Part shown: piece by piece, positions 8,320 through 17,106 of the stretch
Layout: every line of letters begins with the position of its first letter
Numbering within the stretch: the stretch's first letter is position 1
Source: Candidatus Obscuribacter sp.
Lineage (GTDB): Bacteria; Cyanobacteriota; Vampirovibrionia; Obscuribacterales; Obscuribacteraceae
Direction: 5' to 3'
NCBI GenBank assembly: GCA_021772135.1
Contig: JADYXQ010000071.1
Span: 1 to 41,162 of the forward strand
Length of the DNA: 41,162 nucleotides
Made by a program: the position numbers and the translations under genes
Notes under the pieces: model-generated
What the model was told of the DNA's origin: nothing
Database searches by the model: none
Seen by the model: the letters and a program-made list of their open reading frames with translations, nothing else

Positions 8320-8408
8320 AGGCGCCTTTTGATTTTTATTTTAGTGCTTTTGGTTACTACGCAAGCTAGTAATAAAGTGTGGTCATCGGCACCTGGGTGT
8401 TATGCGCC

Positions 8409-8464
8409 AACTAGAGCGTATACGTTTTGCCGCAAAAAACACGCAAAACGTATACGTTCTAGTT
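8409..8464. repeat. 22-bp inverted repeat upstream of hisS
   Basis: Arms 8409-8430 and 8443-8464 are complementary at 21 of 22 positions (the exception is a G-U pair if transcribed), separated by a 12-nt A-rich loop. Each arm contains the short palindrome CGTATACG. No T run follows, so it is not an ordinary terminator. It ends 72 bp before the hisS start codon and could be a leader RNA hairpin, a protein-binding site or a dispersed repeat element. Confidence 0.85.
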
Positions 8465-8536
8465 TCTAAACAACACAGCCACCCACCAGGCCCTTTGCAG
8501 TATTCTAGAGTTCTATTGAAAAAAGTAGGAGCAATC

Positions 8537-9841
8537 ATGTCCAGCGACACGCAAATTAGTTCAGCCCCTTTGAGCGGCATGCGCGACTTTGGCCCCGCCG
8601 AAGTCAGGCTGAGAGATTGGGCCACACACATCATCACTGCGACTTATGAGCGCTTTGGTTTTACAAAAATAGAGACTCCTTGTCTAGAAAATATCCAGCT
8701 TTTAAAACGCGGCGAAGGCGGCGAAAATTTGCAACTAATTTTCGAAGTGCTTAAACGCGGCGATAAGCTCGATAAGGTTTTGCAGCAAACCACGACAAGC
8801 CAAGATCAAATGCGCGGCCAGCTAAGTGACATGGGTTTACGGTTTGACCTGACAGTGCCTCTGGTGCGCTTCTACTCATGTAATCAAAACACCCTGCCCA
8901 ATCCATTCAAGTCGATTCAAATCGGCTCAGTATGGCGGGCAGAAAGCGCTCAGCAAGGAAGATTTAGACAGTTCACACAGTGCGACATTGATATGTTCGG
9001 AATTAAAAACGAAATTGCCGAAATCGAACTACTGCAAGCCACCTCTGAAGCCCTGGTCAAATTAGGCTTTTCTGGATTCACCATTGCCATCAACGATCGA
9101 CGCATGTTGTCTTCGATTGCCAAACATTGTGGCTTTGAAGAAAACCGCTTTGACAGTGTTTTTATTGCTCTCGACAAATTAGACAAAATCGGCCTTGATG
9201 GAGTAGCAAAAGATTTAGCAGGCGACGGACATCCAGAAGTGGCTATCAGTGCCTTAAAAGACCTGATCACGAATCTAGCTAGCAGCAAAGGCAATCAGCT
9301 TGAATTTCTGGCTGAAAAAATTTCTGCCGATGAAGAAGTAGTAAAACTGCTGAACAACATTGTTTCAGTGGTATCGAAAAGCGCCGGTGACAATTTCAAA
9401 GTCGAATTTGAACCATCGTTGGTTCGGGGAATGGGCTACTACACTGGCCCGATTTTCGAAATTAGATATCCGGGATACAACTACTCTATCGCTGGAGGAG
9501 GTCGCTACGACAAAATGGTGGGCAAGATGTGCGGCCGCGATGTTCCTGCCTGCGGATTTTCAATTGGTTTCGAGCGCATCATAGGCATTCTTTCAGACAA
9601 GAAATTTGTGCCACCACCGGCAGTGGAAAGAGTAGCGCTGATTTTTGACGATAAACGAGACGATCTGGCTCTAGTAGCCCTCGCAGCCGCCAAGCTTAGA
9701 GAGCAATATGCTGTTGTTACTCAGGCCAAGAAAAAAGACGTCAAAAAACAAATCGACGCTTTACCGGCTCAAGAAATCAACAAAATGTGCTTATTCAAAG
9801 GCGACATCAACGACCTGGTGATCAAAGACCTGGCTGAATAG
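8537..9841 (+). CDS. hisS: Histidine-tRNA ligase
   Basis: Charges tRNA-His with histidine (class II aminoacyl-tRNA synthetase, cytosol). 434 residues. The ATG at 8537 has AGGAG six bases upstream, and the protein begins, as usual, just before the GMRDFGPAE motif. Motif 2 is VWRAESAQQGRFRQFTQCDID; the histidine-specific signatures are LVRGMGYYTGPIFEI and the GGGRYD loop; motif 3 is ACGFSIGFERI. Class-defining LRFDLTVPLVRFY is present. The C-terminal anticodon-binding domain is short and divergent (about 80 residues). The segment between motif 1 and LRFDLTVP carries an unusual KRGDKLDKVLQQTTTSQDQ stretch. HisZ is unlikely because the histidine signatures and a C-terminal domain are kept. Preceded by the 8409-8464 inverted repeat; convergent with the next gene. 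Confidence 0.93.
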   Translation: MSSDTQISSAPLSGMRDFGPAEVRLRDWATHIITATYERFGFTKIETPCLENIQLLKRGEGGENLQLIFEVLKRGDKLDKVLQQTTTSQDQMRGQLSDMGLRFDLTVPLVRFYSCNQNTLPNPFKSIQIGSVWRAESAQQGRFRQFTQCDIDMFGIKNEIAEIELLQATSEALVKLGFSGFTIAINDRRMLSSIAKHCGFEENRFDSVFIALDKLDKIGLDGVAKDLAGDGHPEVAISALKDLITNLASSKGNQLEFLAEKISADEEVVKLLNNIVSVVSKSAGDNFKVEFEPSLVRGMGYYTGPIFEIRYPGYNYSIAGGGRYDKMVGKMCGRDVPACGFSIGFERIIGILSDKKFVPPPAVERVALIFDDKRDDLALVALAAAKLREQYAVVTQAKKKDVKKQIDALPAQEINKMCLFKGDINDLVIKDLAE

Positions 9842-9864
9842 CTTATGTCTACGCGTTAAGCGCT

Positions 9865-11718
9865 CTAGGCATTCTTCGTTGGGTCGAAGACAAAGAACTT
9901 GTCTTTGCTCGGCACATAACGGCCACTGTTTTTATTGAATTGAGTGACGTGATCGCTGGCTTCCATAATGCGGCCGTTCTGCATGGCCAGGGTGGCCACG
10001 TGGCCGCCACGATTGATGTTGCCCACAGAAGGATCCCATTGTCGCGTCACAGCTACGGCCTTGCCGTTCTTCATGGCTTCTTGAGCGGTTTGCCAGTCTA
10101 CTTGTTTGAATTTATCGCTTTGCTGGAAGGCGCGAGACATTTGCACACCATCGCCGGAGCCCACTAGCTCAGGTGCGATGTTGGCCCATGATTTTTGAAA
10201 TTCTCTTGCGCACCATCCGGTGGTGTCGACGCTGGCGGCCCGGCTGAAGGCGCGGTTGACGATTTTGGCGTCAAGCGAAGTGCCGTCCATGTTGACTTTG
10301 TAGTCTAAACGATCATTTTCGCCCATGCCGTGGCGTAGATTTGAAAGTTGAGCCAGTCGATCGGCGCCTTTGATATATTCCTGATTGCCTTTGTCGGCCA
10401 GTTCAGGAGCGGTGAATTGATCAGGCGACTTGCCTAAATGGAAACCGAGTGCTGTTTTGCCTGCGCTGTCGCCACCGGCCTTGTTGAACTTTTCCACCAT
10501 AGTCATTGCAATTTGTTCTTGCAATTCCTTAGGCATATTGTCTTTAACGTCGGCAGCGGTCATGCCTTTGCCTTCCTTCATTTGGTTGGCAAACTTGAGG
10601 AATTTACCGCAAGCTTCTTTATTGAAGGAGCCGTCTTTGTTTTTAAATTTAGCGAAGTGCTTGGGCAATTTGCCTTGCTTATCGAGTGCACCGAGCATGG
10701 CCATGAAGCCGTCTTCGTCCATCTCTCCGATGTCGCCGCCGCCCAGATCTGAGAAGTAATTGCGAAGCAGAGGGTAGTTGATACCATATCGGCCAACTTC
10801 GTGACCGACATTTGCTCTGGTGCGCACGGTTTCATAAGGAGCGGCCTTGTCTGGGTTAAACATGGCGGCCACAGCGTTTTTGCTGTCTTGCACACGGTCT
10901 GTTTCACCAGGCAGCGTAGGCACATCACGTTGGGGGAAATTGCTGTCAACTTGCGAGCGGGCCATACTGCCCTGCGACCCTGGAGTGAAGCGATTCATGT
11001 TGGACATGGCGCGCTGGCTTTCGGGCGAGAAGTCGCGACGAGACTCAGCAGTGCTTGGCTCTATACCAGGATCTCCGTTGGTGGCCAGCTTTTTCACCAG
11101 ATTCTCTGAAATCAAGCCGAACTCGTCGTTGAGTCTAAGCCCGCTCTCAGCCAGAGTTGGGTCATTGCTCATACGGTTGTAAACGTAATCTACTACCTTA
11201 TCTATAGAAGTCTTTTGCAAAGCGTTCGGATCGCTTGTGTCGCCGGGAGTGCGCTCAACCTGCACCACTACATTTTTCTTTTGCATGGCTTCGAAGTCGC
11301 CGGTGGCTTCAATGCGACCATCTTTTCTAATGATAAAATCGGGAGCCTTGCTCGGATCGTTAGCAGCTGCATCCGCGTATGTGACGGTCACCTGGCCCTG
11401 GGTGCCCGGCTTAGCTACTTCGGTAGTGCGAGGCACTTCCACATTCGATTGACGAATGGCGCCGTCTGAAATTAATTGCGAAACTGATTTGCTTTTGTCG
11501 AAAGGTGCGGCTTCATAGACTGGTGAGGTGGCTGCAACAGCAGGCGAATTGACAATTTGAATGTCGCCGGGGCTGGACACAGGCACGGTGTAGGCCGTAC
11601 GCACTGAGTTACCTTCAAGCGACATCTTAGTGCCGGCATCGTGCGCTACCTGCACGTTGCTATTGTCGGTTACCCTACCTGCACTTGTATCTGCTACTTT
11701 CGCGTCACCAGCTGCCAT
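9865..11718 (-). CDS. Large protein with C-terminal NlpC/P60- or CHAP-like Cys-His domain
   Basis: 617 residues. The start at 11718 is supported by GGAG seven bases upstream; the open frame continues 18 codons further without a ribosome site. No signal peptide. Residues ~1-330 are low-complexity, rich in Asp, Asn, Ser, Thr and Pro. Residues ~340-480 look helical (LRNYFSDLGGGDIGEMDEDGF could be EF-hand-like but lacks a clear loop). The last ~120 residues contain Cys503 in TTGWCAREFQKSW and His573 in RGGHVATLAMQNGRIMEASDH. Order, spacing and context resemble papain-fold peptidases of the NlpC/P60 or CHAP type. Peptidoglycan or peptide cleavage is a reasonable guess, but the absence of an export signal is odd; a different secretion route or an intracellular role is possible. 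Convergent with hisS (23 bp). Confidence 0.65.
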   Translation of the reverse strand: MAAGDAKVADTSAGRVTDNSNVQVAHDAGTKMSLEGNSVRTAYTVPVSSPGDIQIVNSPAVAATSPVYEAAPFDKSKSVSQLISDGAIRQSNVEVPRTTEVAKPGTQGQVTVTYADAAANDPSKAPDFIIRKDGRIEATGDFEAMQKKNVVVQVERTPGDTSDPNALQKTSIDKVVDYVYNRMSNDPTLAESGLRLNDEFGLISENLVKKLATNGDPGIEPSTAESRRDFSPESQRAMSNMNRFTPGSQGSMARSQVDSNFPQRDVPTLPGETDRVQDSKNAVAAMFNPDKAAPYETVRTRANVGHEVGRYGINYPLLRNYFSDLGGGDIGEMDEDGFMAMLGALDKQGKLPKHFAKFKNKDGSFNKEACGKFLKFANQMKEGKGMTAADVKDNMPKELQEQIAMTMVEKFNKAGGDSAGKTALGFHLGKSPDQFTAPELADKGNQEYIKGADRLAQLSNLRHGMGENDRLDYKVNMDGTSLDAKIVNRAFSRAASVDTTGWCAREFQKSWANIAPELVGSGDGVQMSRAFQQSDKFKQVDWQTAQEAMKNGKAVAVTRQWDPSVGNINRGGHVATLAMQNGRIMEASDHVTQFNKNSGRYVPSKDKFFVFDPTKNA

Positions 11719-11938
11719 GTTTACTCTCCACTTCGCGTCCGACCGATAGTCACGCCACATTTCTCGACGCATGGATGGATTCTAAGTCAATCCGCCGCCA
11801 CTGTTAATACGTACTTTTACGCGTTCTTACGCCCCATTCCCCGAAAAAGCATTAATTTCTCGCCAATCTGCGACAATTTGGCCACTAAACATCTACCTTT
11901 CAGTGTATGCCCAGCCCTTATTTAGCGCCAACAACAAA

Positions 11939-13021
11939 ATGCAGACAGAAACCATTAAATCAAAACTCGAAGACGGGGGCCGAATAAGCCGCGGCGAGGC
12001 AGAATGGTTATGGCAAAACGCCACTGACGAAGATCTGATTGCTCTGGCAAACATTGTGCGCCGCCGCTTTCACAAAGCCAATCTGGCTACATATCTGCTC
12101 ATGCGCATCATTAATTACACCAATATTTGCGTGGCCAAGTGCGACTATTGCTCGTTCTATCGCCTACCGCGCGATAAAGATGGCTATGTGCGAGACAACC
12201 ACTGGATTTTCTCCAAAATTGACGAACTGTCCGCAGTCGGCGGCGATTTATTTGCTTTCAATGGCGGCTTTAATCCGCAATTGAAAATCGAATATTACGA
12301 AGAACTATTTACCGCCATTCGCAAAAAGTACGGCGATACCATCGAGTTTTATGCCATGACCGTAGTTGAGCTGCTATACGTAGCGCGGCTCAGCAAGCTT
12401 TCTACTCCTGAGGCACTGGCGCGGCTAAAGGCTGCCGGTGTGCGCTGGGTGACAGGGGGAGGGGCGGAAATTCTAGCTGATCCGTTCCGCCTCAGGCATA
12501 GCCCGCAAAAATACACTGTGGCGGAATATATGGAGACCCAGGGCGACATTCTCGATGCCGGCCTGCACACAACCGGCACCATGGTGATTGGCTTTGATGA
12601 AAGCCTGGAAGAAAGGCTCGATCACCTGCAGACCGTGCGCGAATTTCAAGATTCCCGCCTGGCTAGCGGCAAGGAAGGCCTGTTCAGCTTCCTCTGCTGG
12701 ACTTACAAACCGTACAACAATGAGCTGGGCGGCAAAGAAATAGAGTCGGGCGAATATTTGCGCCATCTGGCACTGTGCCGCATTTATCTCGACAATATCA
12801 AACATCTACGCACCTCCGTTTTGACTCAAAACAAAGCGGCTTTGCAAGGTTTGCGCTATGGCGCCGACGACTTTGATATTCCCTGGGAAGACGAAGTCAC
12901 TCAAATGGCCGGGGCAGTAGTTGAGCGAGACGTGGAGCGAGTTTTAGGTTACGCGCACGAGGCCGGATTCAAGACTGCGTATCGCCATGTGGCCAGTAAC
13001 TCACTGGTCAGAACTAAGTAA
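11939..13021 (+). CDS. mqnC: Cyclic dehypoxanthine futalosine synthase (radical SAM)
   Basis: Radical S-adenosylmethionine enzyme of the futalosine route to menaquinone; it closes the spiro ring of dehypoxanthine futalosine. 360 residues from the ATG at 11939; a GTG at 11903 would add 12 residues, and neither has a good ribosome site. The [4Fe-4S] ligands are Cys64, Cys68 and Cys71 in NYTNICVAKCDYCSFYR. Further MqnC/CofH-type features are NGGFNPQLKIEYYEELF, VTGGGAEIL, LHTTGTMVIGFDE and SFLCWTYKPYNNEL. MqnE and CofG/CofH share the fold, but NYTN..C..C.FC.FYR followed by GGxNP and GGGAEIL fits MqnC best. No other mqn gene is next to it. Its 3' end overlaps the convergent response regulator by 8 bp. 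Confidence 0.85.
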   Translation: MQTETIKSKLEDGGRISRGEAEWLWQNATDEDLIALANIVRRRFHKANLATYLLMRIINYTNICVAKCDYCSFYRLPRDKDGYVRDNHWIFSKIDELSAVGGDLFAFNGGFNPQLKIEYYEELFTAIRKKYGDTIEFYAMTVVELLYVARLSKLSTPEALARLKAAGVRWVTGGGAEILADPFRLRHSPQKYTVAEYMETQGDILDAGLHTTGTMVIGFDESLEERLDHLQTVREFQDSRLASGKEGLFSFLCWTYKPYNNELGGKEIESGEYLRHLALCRIYLDNIKHLRTSVLTQNKAALQGLRYGADDFDIPWEDEVTQMAGAVVERDVERVLGYAHEAGFKTAYRHVASNSLVRTK

Positions 13022-13451
13022 AACCTCGTGCACTCTGGCTCAGCTTCACCGACTCTAAAACACTCTGGTTGACGGTATCGTTCGAGGCCACATAATGCGC
13101 CAAGATTATGCGCAGTTCCTCCTTAACGAATGGCTTAACGAAATAGGCGTCCATACCCACTTCTCTGGCTTGATCGCGAGCGCTCTGCTCGGTGCACGCC
13201 GTGAACGCAATTATTGGAATGTGACTGTCGGTGCCTTCAAGCTGCCGAATTTGCTTGGCACAAACGAACCCACTGAAACCAGGCAATGTTAAATCCATGA
13301 GAATTGCGGCGAATGTGTTTTCTTTAAACAGCACCAGTGCTTCTTCTGCAGAGCCGGCGATGACGACTCGATAACCAAATTTCAGCAAAAGGTGCCTGAT
13401 CACAAATTGTTCAGTCAGGTTATCTTCCACTACAAGAATGGGATGTGCCAT
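13014..13451 (-). CDS. Receiver-only response regulator (CheY-like)
   Basis: 145 residues. A single phospho-acceptor domain: acidic pair Glu9-Asp10, phosphorylation site Asp53 in ILMDLTLPGFSG, conserved Thr84 in IIAFTA and Lys106 in YFVKPF. No output domain follows; only about 20 extra residues after the domain. Such stand-alone receivers act by protein-protein contact in phosphorelays or chemotaxis. No histidine kinase lies nearby in this window. Weak AAGAG ribosome site. Overlaps the end of mqnC tail to tail. Confidence 0.9.
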   Translation of the reverse strand: MAHPILVVEDNLTEQFVIRHLLLKFGYRVVIAGSAEEALVLFKENTFAAILMDLTLPGFSGFVCAKQIRQLEGTDSHIPIIAFTACTEQSARDQAREVGMDAYFVKPFVKEELRIILAHYVASNDTVNQSVLESVKLSQSARGFT

Positions 13452-14019
13452 GATAATTAACTCTTATTGGTATGTGGTCAAAGCGACTGGCAAAACGGCA
13501 GATAGTTCCTGTCAAAGAAGAACGTAAAGAGTTTTACATAAGAACTCAAGCGAGCACTGCAGCCAATCTGCGCAGCGCACGCCTGCTTCAATCTGCTCAG
13601 CACTACATTTGATACCACGAAAATTGATAGAGCGACAGAGCAATTGCTTGGCGCCATAGCCGAGAAAGGAGAGTAGCGGCGGCTGCTCGCTCAGCCGCGC
13701 TAGTGTCGCAGAAAACACCCCAATGGATTTAATCACAGGTCACCGGTTTAGCGATTGACGTCCAACCAGTGAGAAATCTCGTACTGAGGCTACTAACCGA
13801 GCGCACCGTAAGCGGTATGACAAAATTTCGATCGTGCGGGCAATTCTTTTACCAGTATGAGTTATTTGATCTCTTGGTAGCCCCTGATACGGTGATGGTA
13901 ATTCTCATTCACTCACATCTTCTTCATCCGGATTTAAACAGACACCTTATTCGGCAATCATCACTATTCCCGCTGCGAGCAGAAAGAACTTTGCTTTGCG
14001 GTTGAGACTGGGGAACAAA
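13452..14019. other. Intergenic region, no gene recognised
   Basis: About 570 bp. Short open frames on both strands (13512-13736 minus, 13769-14005 plus) have no ribosome site and no recognisable product. It should contain promoters for the regulator (leftward) and for the octapeptide-repeat gene (rightward). Confidence 0.45.
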
Positions 14020-14529
14020 ATGAACAGCAACAGAAAAGGGTTTATCTCCATCGGACAAGGTCGAAGACTGACTCTTGAACAGGGCGAGATTGCAGCGGTT
14101 CACGAAGGTGGCGTAGCGCTGGTGAACAAAGGCGGACTGGCCGAAGTTTATCACGGCGCCATCGCGCACATCTATGAAGGCGGCAGCGCTTACCTTCACG
14201 CCGGGGCAGTAGCTTATGTGCACAAAGGCGGTCGAGCCCTCGTTTTTGACGGTGGTATGGTTTTCGTTTATCGCGCGGGCAAGGCGTTTGTATACGACGG
14301 TGGCACCGCAGTGGTTGCCTCCGGCGGCTTTGCTTCCTCGCTAGAGGGCAGTTCGACAATAGTGCATAAGGGCGGGCTGGCGCACGTTTACAAAAGAGGT
14401 ACGGCAATTGTCAAAGCAGGTGGCAGCGTCGTGATCTTTAAAAACGGCAGAGCAGTAGTGGATGAGGGGGGCAAGATTCTACCGGGAAACGATCTTACAC
14501 CATGCGGTAAAGGCAGGCTTGAAAGCTGA
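14020..14529 (+). CDS. Octapeptide-repeat protein, predicted beta-solenoid
   Basis: 169 residues, family not recognised. ATG at 14020 preceded by GGGGA. From residue 14 to 149 the whole protein is 17 consecutive eight-residue units with no insertion or deletion; consensus G-G-x-A-x-V-(Y/H/F)-(K/E/D), for example GGVALVNK, GGLAEVYH, GGRALVFD. Regular alternation of small or hydrophobic residues with Gly pairs at each turn is what a beta-helix or beta-roll would give. There is no signal peptide and no transmembrane segment. The short C-terminus contains one Cys. Octapeptide solenoids are known in ice-nucleation proteins, and GG-A-V patterns occur in AIDA-type autotransporters, but neither consensus matches. 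It is followed 16 bp later by a gene for a secreted protein, probably in the same operon. Confidence 0.8.
   Translation: MNSNRKGFISIGQGRRLTLEQGEIAAVHEGGVALVNKGGLAEVYHGAIAHIYEGGSAYLHAGAVAYVHKGGRALVFDGGMVFVYRAGKAFVYDGGTAVVASGGFASSLEGSSTIVHKGGLAHVYKRGTAIVKAGGSVVIFKNGRAVVDEGGKILPGNDLTPCGKGRLES
14059..14466 (+). repeat. 17 x 24-nt coding repeat (octapeptide units)
   Basis: The stretch encodes 17 in-register octapeptides. At the DNA level the copies have diverged considerably while the amino-acid pattern holds, which indicates selection on the protein rather than recent slippage. Confidence 0.85.
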
Positions 14530-14545
14530 AACTTGAAAGGACTCT

Positions 14546-15679
14546 ATGTTTGATTACCCTTATGTACGAACGGCTTTTCTAAAGTTAGCGCTGCTGACAG
14601 CAACACTGCTGGCACTGGGGGCACCTGCCTACGCCCAGAGCGGCACTCTCATTGTCACCGTATATGATGGCACGAGAAGACCACTGACGGCAACCACCCC
14701 AGTGTTATTGCGCGTTTTCGACGGCAACCAGAAGGAGCTGGTGTCGGGCTTTTACCGGGGCTCGAGTGTGAGTTTCGAAGGTCTGCCTGTGCGCGACAAC
14801 GGCAGCGACCGGCTGCGTGTTGTGGCCTGGACAAAAGGTTACGACACCGAAGGAGTTGTTGGCGTAAAGATTGCCGCCGGCAAAACGGTAAGTGCAGCAA
14901 TCATGCTTTTGCCCAGAGACAGTCAGTTTGTATTCGAACCATGGTCAAGTTTACGCGCCCACTTCGGCTGGTTGGCCGACCTGCTGGCGCACGGCACCGC
15001 AGACGATGACGAGGCCCAAACCCGTTATGACCAGCTGATCGCCGACGATCCCGCGGCGCTGGCCGCAGTGCTGAACATTACCACCGCCGGCAATCAAGTT
15101 GAAGTTGGTGGGAGTAAATTCACGTCGTACTTCAAGGAGTTGATCTGGCAAGAGCAGCGTCAAGAATGGCGGATGCATCGTATGGTCGGTTTCAATCCGG
15201 CCAATGATTCGGAACACGCCATGCGCCACGACCGCTTCTGGGCCTGGGCCGACCGGTCACTGGTGGCGCAAGTGCGTCAGGGAGTAGCCGAAGGCAAGCT
15301 CTTTCGCGAAGTGGGCTTTCAATATTTCCACCCCCTGGCCACCAGCAGCTTCAAAGAAAGGGCATTGAATGAAGGTCACATTCACGTGAGCTTCTACGAG
15401 AAAGACACCCGGGTTATCGACGGGGTAGAGTGCGTGCTGCTCGAAATTCACCTGGACCTCTATCAAGATCTTCTGGCCCACGGCTTGCTTGAAGTTTTAC
15501 CCAACACCACCACCGGCAGTGTCACCGAACCGGAAGACGCTTATCAACTGCGCTGGATTGCCAGCAGGCAGAGCGGTCGCATAGACTTCGCTCCTCCTTT
15601 TGTCATCACTACCTGCGCCAAGAGCGGTGTCGCACTAAGAGCTCGCCACAGAGCAGCAATCTCAGGCTCACAACGGTAA
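14546..15679 (+). CDS. Secreted protein of unknown function
   Basis: 377 residues; not recognised. Start ATG has AGGA four bases upstream. Signal peptide: basic start, LKLALLTATLLALG core, cleavage probably after APAYA (about residue 30). The first ~90 mature residues (GTLIVTVYDGTRRPL...VLLRVFDGN...GLPVRDNG...VVAWTKGY...VKIAAGKT) have the strand pattern of a CNA-B/transthyretin-like beta sandwich. The remainder (~130-360) is a larger alpha/beta domain rich in Trp, His and acidic residues (WRMHRMVGFNPANDSEHAMRHDRFWAW), possibly metal-binding but without a motif I can name. Probably co-transcribed with the octapeptide-repeat gene upstream and the 62-residue gene downstream. Confidence 0.75.
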   Translation: MFDYPYVRTAFLKLALLTATLLALGAPAYAQSGTLIVTVYDGTRRPLTATTPVLLRVFDGNQKELVSGFYRGSSVSFEGLPVRDNGSDRLRVVAWTKGYDTEGVVGVKIAAGKTVSAAIMLLPRDSQFVFEPWSSLRAHFGWLADLLAHGTADDDEAQTRYDQLIADDPAALAAVLNITTAGNQVEVGGSKFTSYFKELIWQEQRQEWRMHRMVGFNPANDSEHAMRHDRFWAWADRSLVAQVRQGVAEGKLFREVGFQYFHPLATSSFKERALNEGHIHVSFYEKDTRVIDGVECVLLEIHLDLYQDLLAHGLLEVLPNTTTGSVTEPEDAYQLRWIASRQSGRIDFAPPFVITTCAKSGVALRARHRAAISGSQR

Positions 15680-15731
15680 TCGTTCTCGCTTTCTTGCCCA
15701 ATAAAAATTCAACATGCTGGGAGGCAAAAAA

Positions 15732-15920
15732 ATGACTGTCACAGAACTCAAAATTAACGGCACAGTTTATCTGTGCCTGGTCACCCCCTACGAAAAGTCG
15801 CGCATTGAAGCCGGGCGTCTGGTCATCGTTCCAGCTGAGCGCCGGGTAGCGAAACGCCCTGGCATTCCCCGGGCCATTCAGCTGCGCAACGCCGGACTGC
15901 CGGTGCCACGGGTTTTCTAA
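15732..15920 (+). CDS. Small unknown protein (62 aa)
   Basis: ATG at 15732 with a strong GGAGG seven bases upstream; an in-frame start 18 bases earlier would place the ribosome site inside the gene. Sequence MTVTELKINGTVYLCLV... then basic (EKSRIEAGRLVIVPAERRVAKR). Unrecognised; cytosolic by appearance. Follows the secreted protein gene by about 50 bp on the same strand. Confidence 0.6.
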   Translation: MTVTELKINGTVYLCLVTPYEKSRIEAGRLVIVPAERRVAKRPGIPRAIQLRNAGLPVPRVF

Positions 15921-16170
15921 AAACAAACACAACACTGCAATCAGCCGCGGGAGCTGGCCAGTCGAATAGAAGAGGAGGGAGGTCTTTTTGACTCCCTTCT
16001 CACCTGGTATTGCCGAGGGTGCATATTTAAAATACGAATCTAACTATACAGGAGCGTAGGACAGGGCTTGCATCGGCCACCTGGTACAAATTTTATCTGC
16101 CAGAAACCAAATTTTGCATTTCCAGTATTCTAATGGCTGAGACACAGACGAGAATAGCGGCATTGCCAAA

Positions 16171-17004
16171 TTGCTTTCTCACTGGCACCGGGGGTTGAGA
16201 AACGGTTTGAGATTCAATCTTTTGCTGACGGCTGGCACTATTGCCAGTCTGATTCTGCTGTCAGTCTGCTCACAGCGTATATGGGCTGCCCCAACCAAAG
16301 CATGCACGGACAAAAATGCTGTAACTCAGAAGGTCTTGGTATTACATCAAAGTTCTCTGGCACTAGGCAAATCAGATCTCTATCTTAGTGAAAATGCCGG
16401 ACGTCTTGTGGTTCCAAAGTTAGGCTTGATCATTGCTTCCAGTGCGCCTTCCTGGAATATAGTCGTGTATTCTACACGCAAGAATCAGGGCTATACTTTA
16501 AATACCGCGTCAGAAGCCAAAACTAGCGGAATGAGTATGTTTGCATGCAACGTCGCCACAGACTACGGTACATTGCATCGCGGACGTGATCCTAAGCTTC
16601 AGCTCGACTGCACGTATATAGTCATGCAAACTAAAAATGACCTTCAGAAAGATAGTGATACCATCATGTTTCAGGATCGTACTCAAAAAATACTGCGGGA
16701 AGCTGAACTCAAAATCGGTTTGCCCTGTAAATTGCGGCCTGAGCTCCAAACCTACATAAATTTTCTGTTTGACCTCGATAAATATCCAGGCGTACCGCTT
16801 GAATTAACTACCAAATACAAAGATGGATCATCAGTGAATGCCCTGTACACTTCAGCAATTGAACACATAAACAAATCTCCTTCGTTCTTTGCATATCCAT
16901 CGGGCTTCAAAAAAACCGATAACAAGTTAGAAGTGTTACTCTCTGAGGACATCAACGAAACGCTCGAAGACCTGTGGGGCCCAGCGCCTAAGAAAGGAAA
17001 GTAA
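16171..17004 (+). CDS. Secreted protein of unknown function
   Basis: 277 residues from a TTG at 16171; start uncertain, since other TTGs at about 16195 and 16207 would also keep the signal peptide, and the one at 16195 has a GGGG just before it. Hydrophobic segment FNLLLTAGTIASLILLSVC, cleavage probably after IWAA. The mature part contains four Cys (CTDKN, MFACNV, LDCTY, GLPCKL), consistent with disulfides outside the cytoplasm. No known domain seen. Codons are less biased and more AT-rich than in the flanking metallo-hydrolase gene. A long hairpin lies downstream. Confidence 0.65.
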   Translation: MLSHWHRGLRNGLRFNLLLTAGTIASLILLSVCSQRIWAAPTKACTDKNAVTQKVLVLHQSSLALGKSDLYLSENAGRLVVPKLGLIIASSAPSWNIVVYSTRKNQGYTLNTASEAKTSGMSMFACNVATDYGTLHRGRDPKLQLDCTYIVMQTKNDLQKDSDTIMFQDRTQKILREAELKIGLPCKLRPELQTYINFLFDLDKYPGVPLELTTKYKDGSSVNALYTSAIEHINKSPSFFAYPSGFKKTDNKLEVLLSEDINETLEDLWGPAPKKGK

Positions 17005-17106
17005 GCGGGTTGATTGCCAGTGTGAATCGCTGGTCTGGCAAAGACCTTACCGCTTCAATAAGATTGGCGACGGCTTCACACACAACACAGACTATCGCTA
17101 ACAACT

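Noticed and set aside
10430..11182. Plus-strand frames of about 100 codons opposite the 617-residue protein gene
   Set aside because: No ribosome sites and full overlap with the supported minus-strand gene.
13512..14005. Short frames 13512-13736 (minus) and 13769-14005 (plus)
   Set aside because: GTG starts without Shine-Dalgarno sequences, no recognisable composition; treated as intergenic.
15960..16010. Possible terminator after the 62-residue gene
   Set aside because: A GAGGAGGGAG/CTCCCTTCTC stem exists, but no T run follows and the T-rich part is in the loop.
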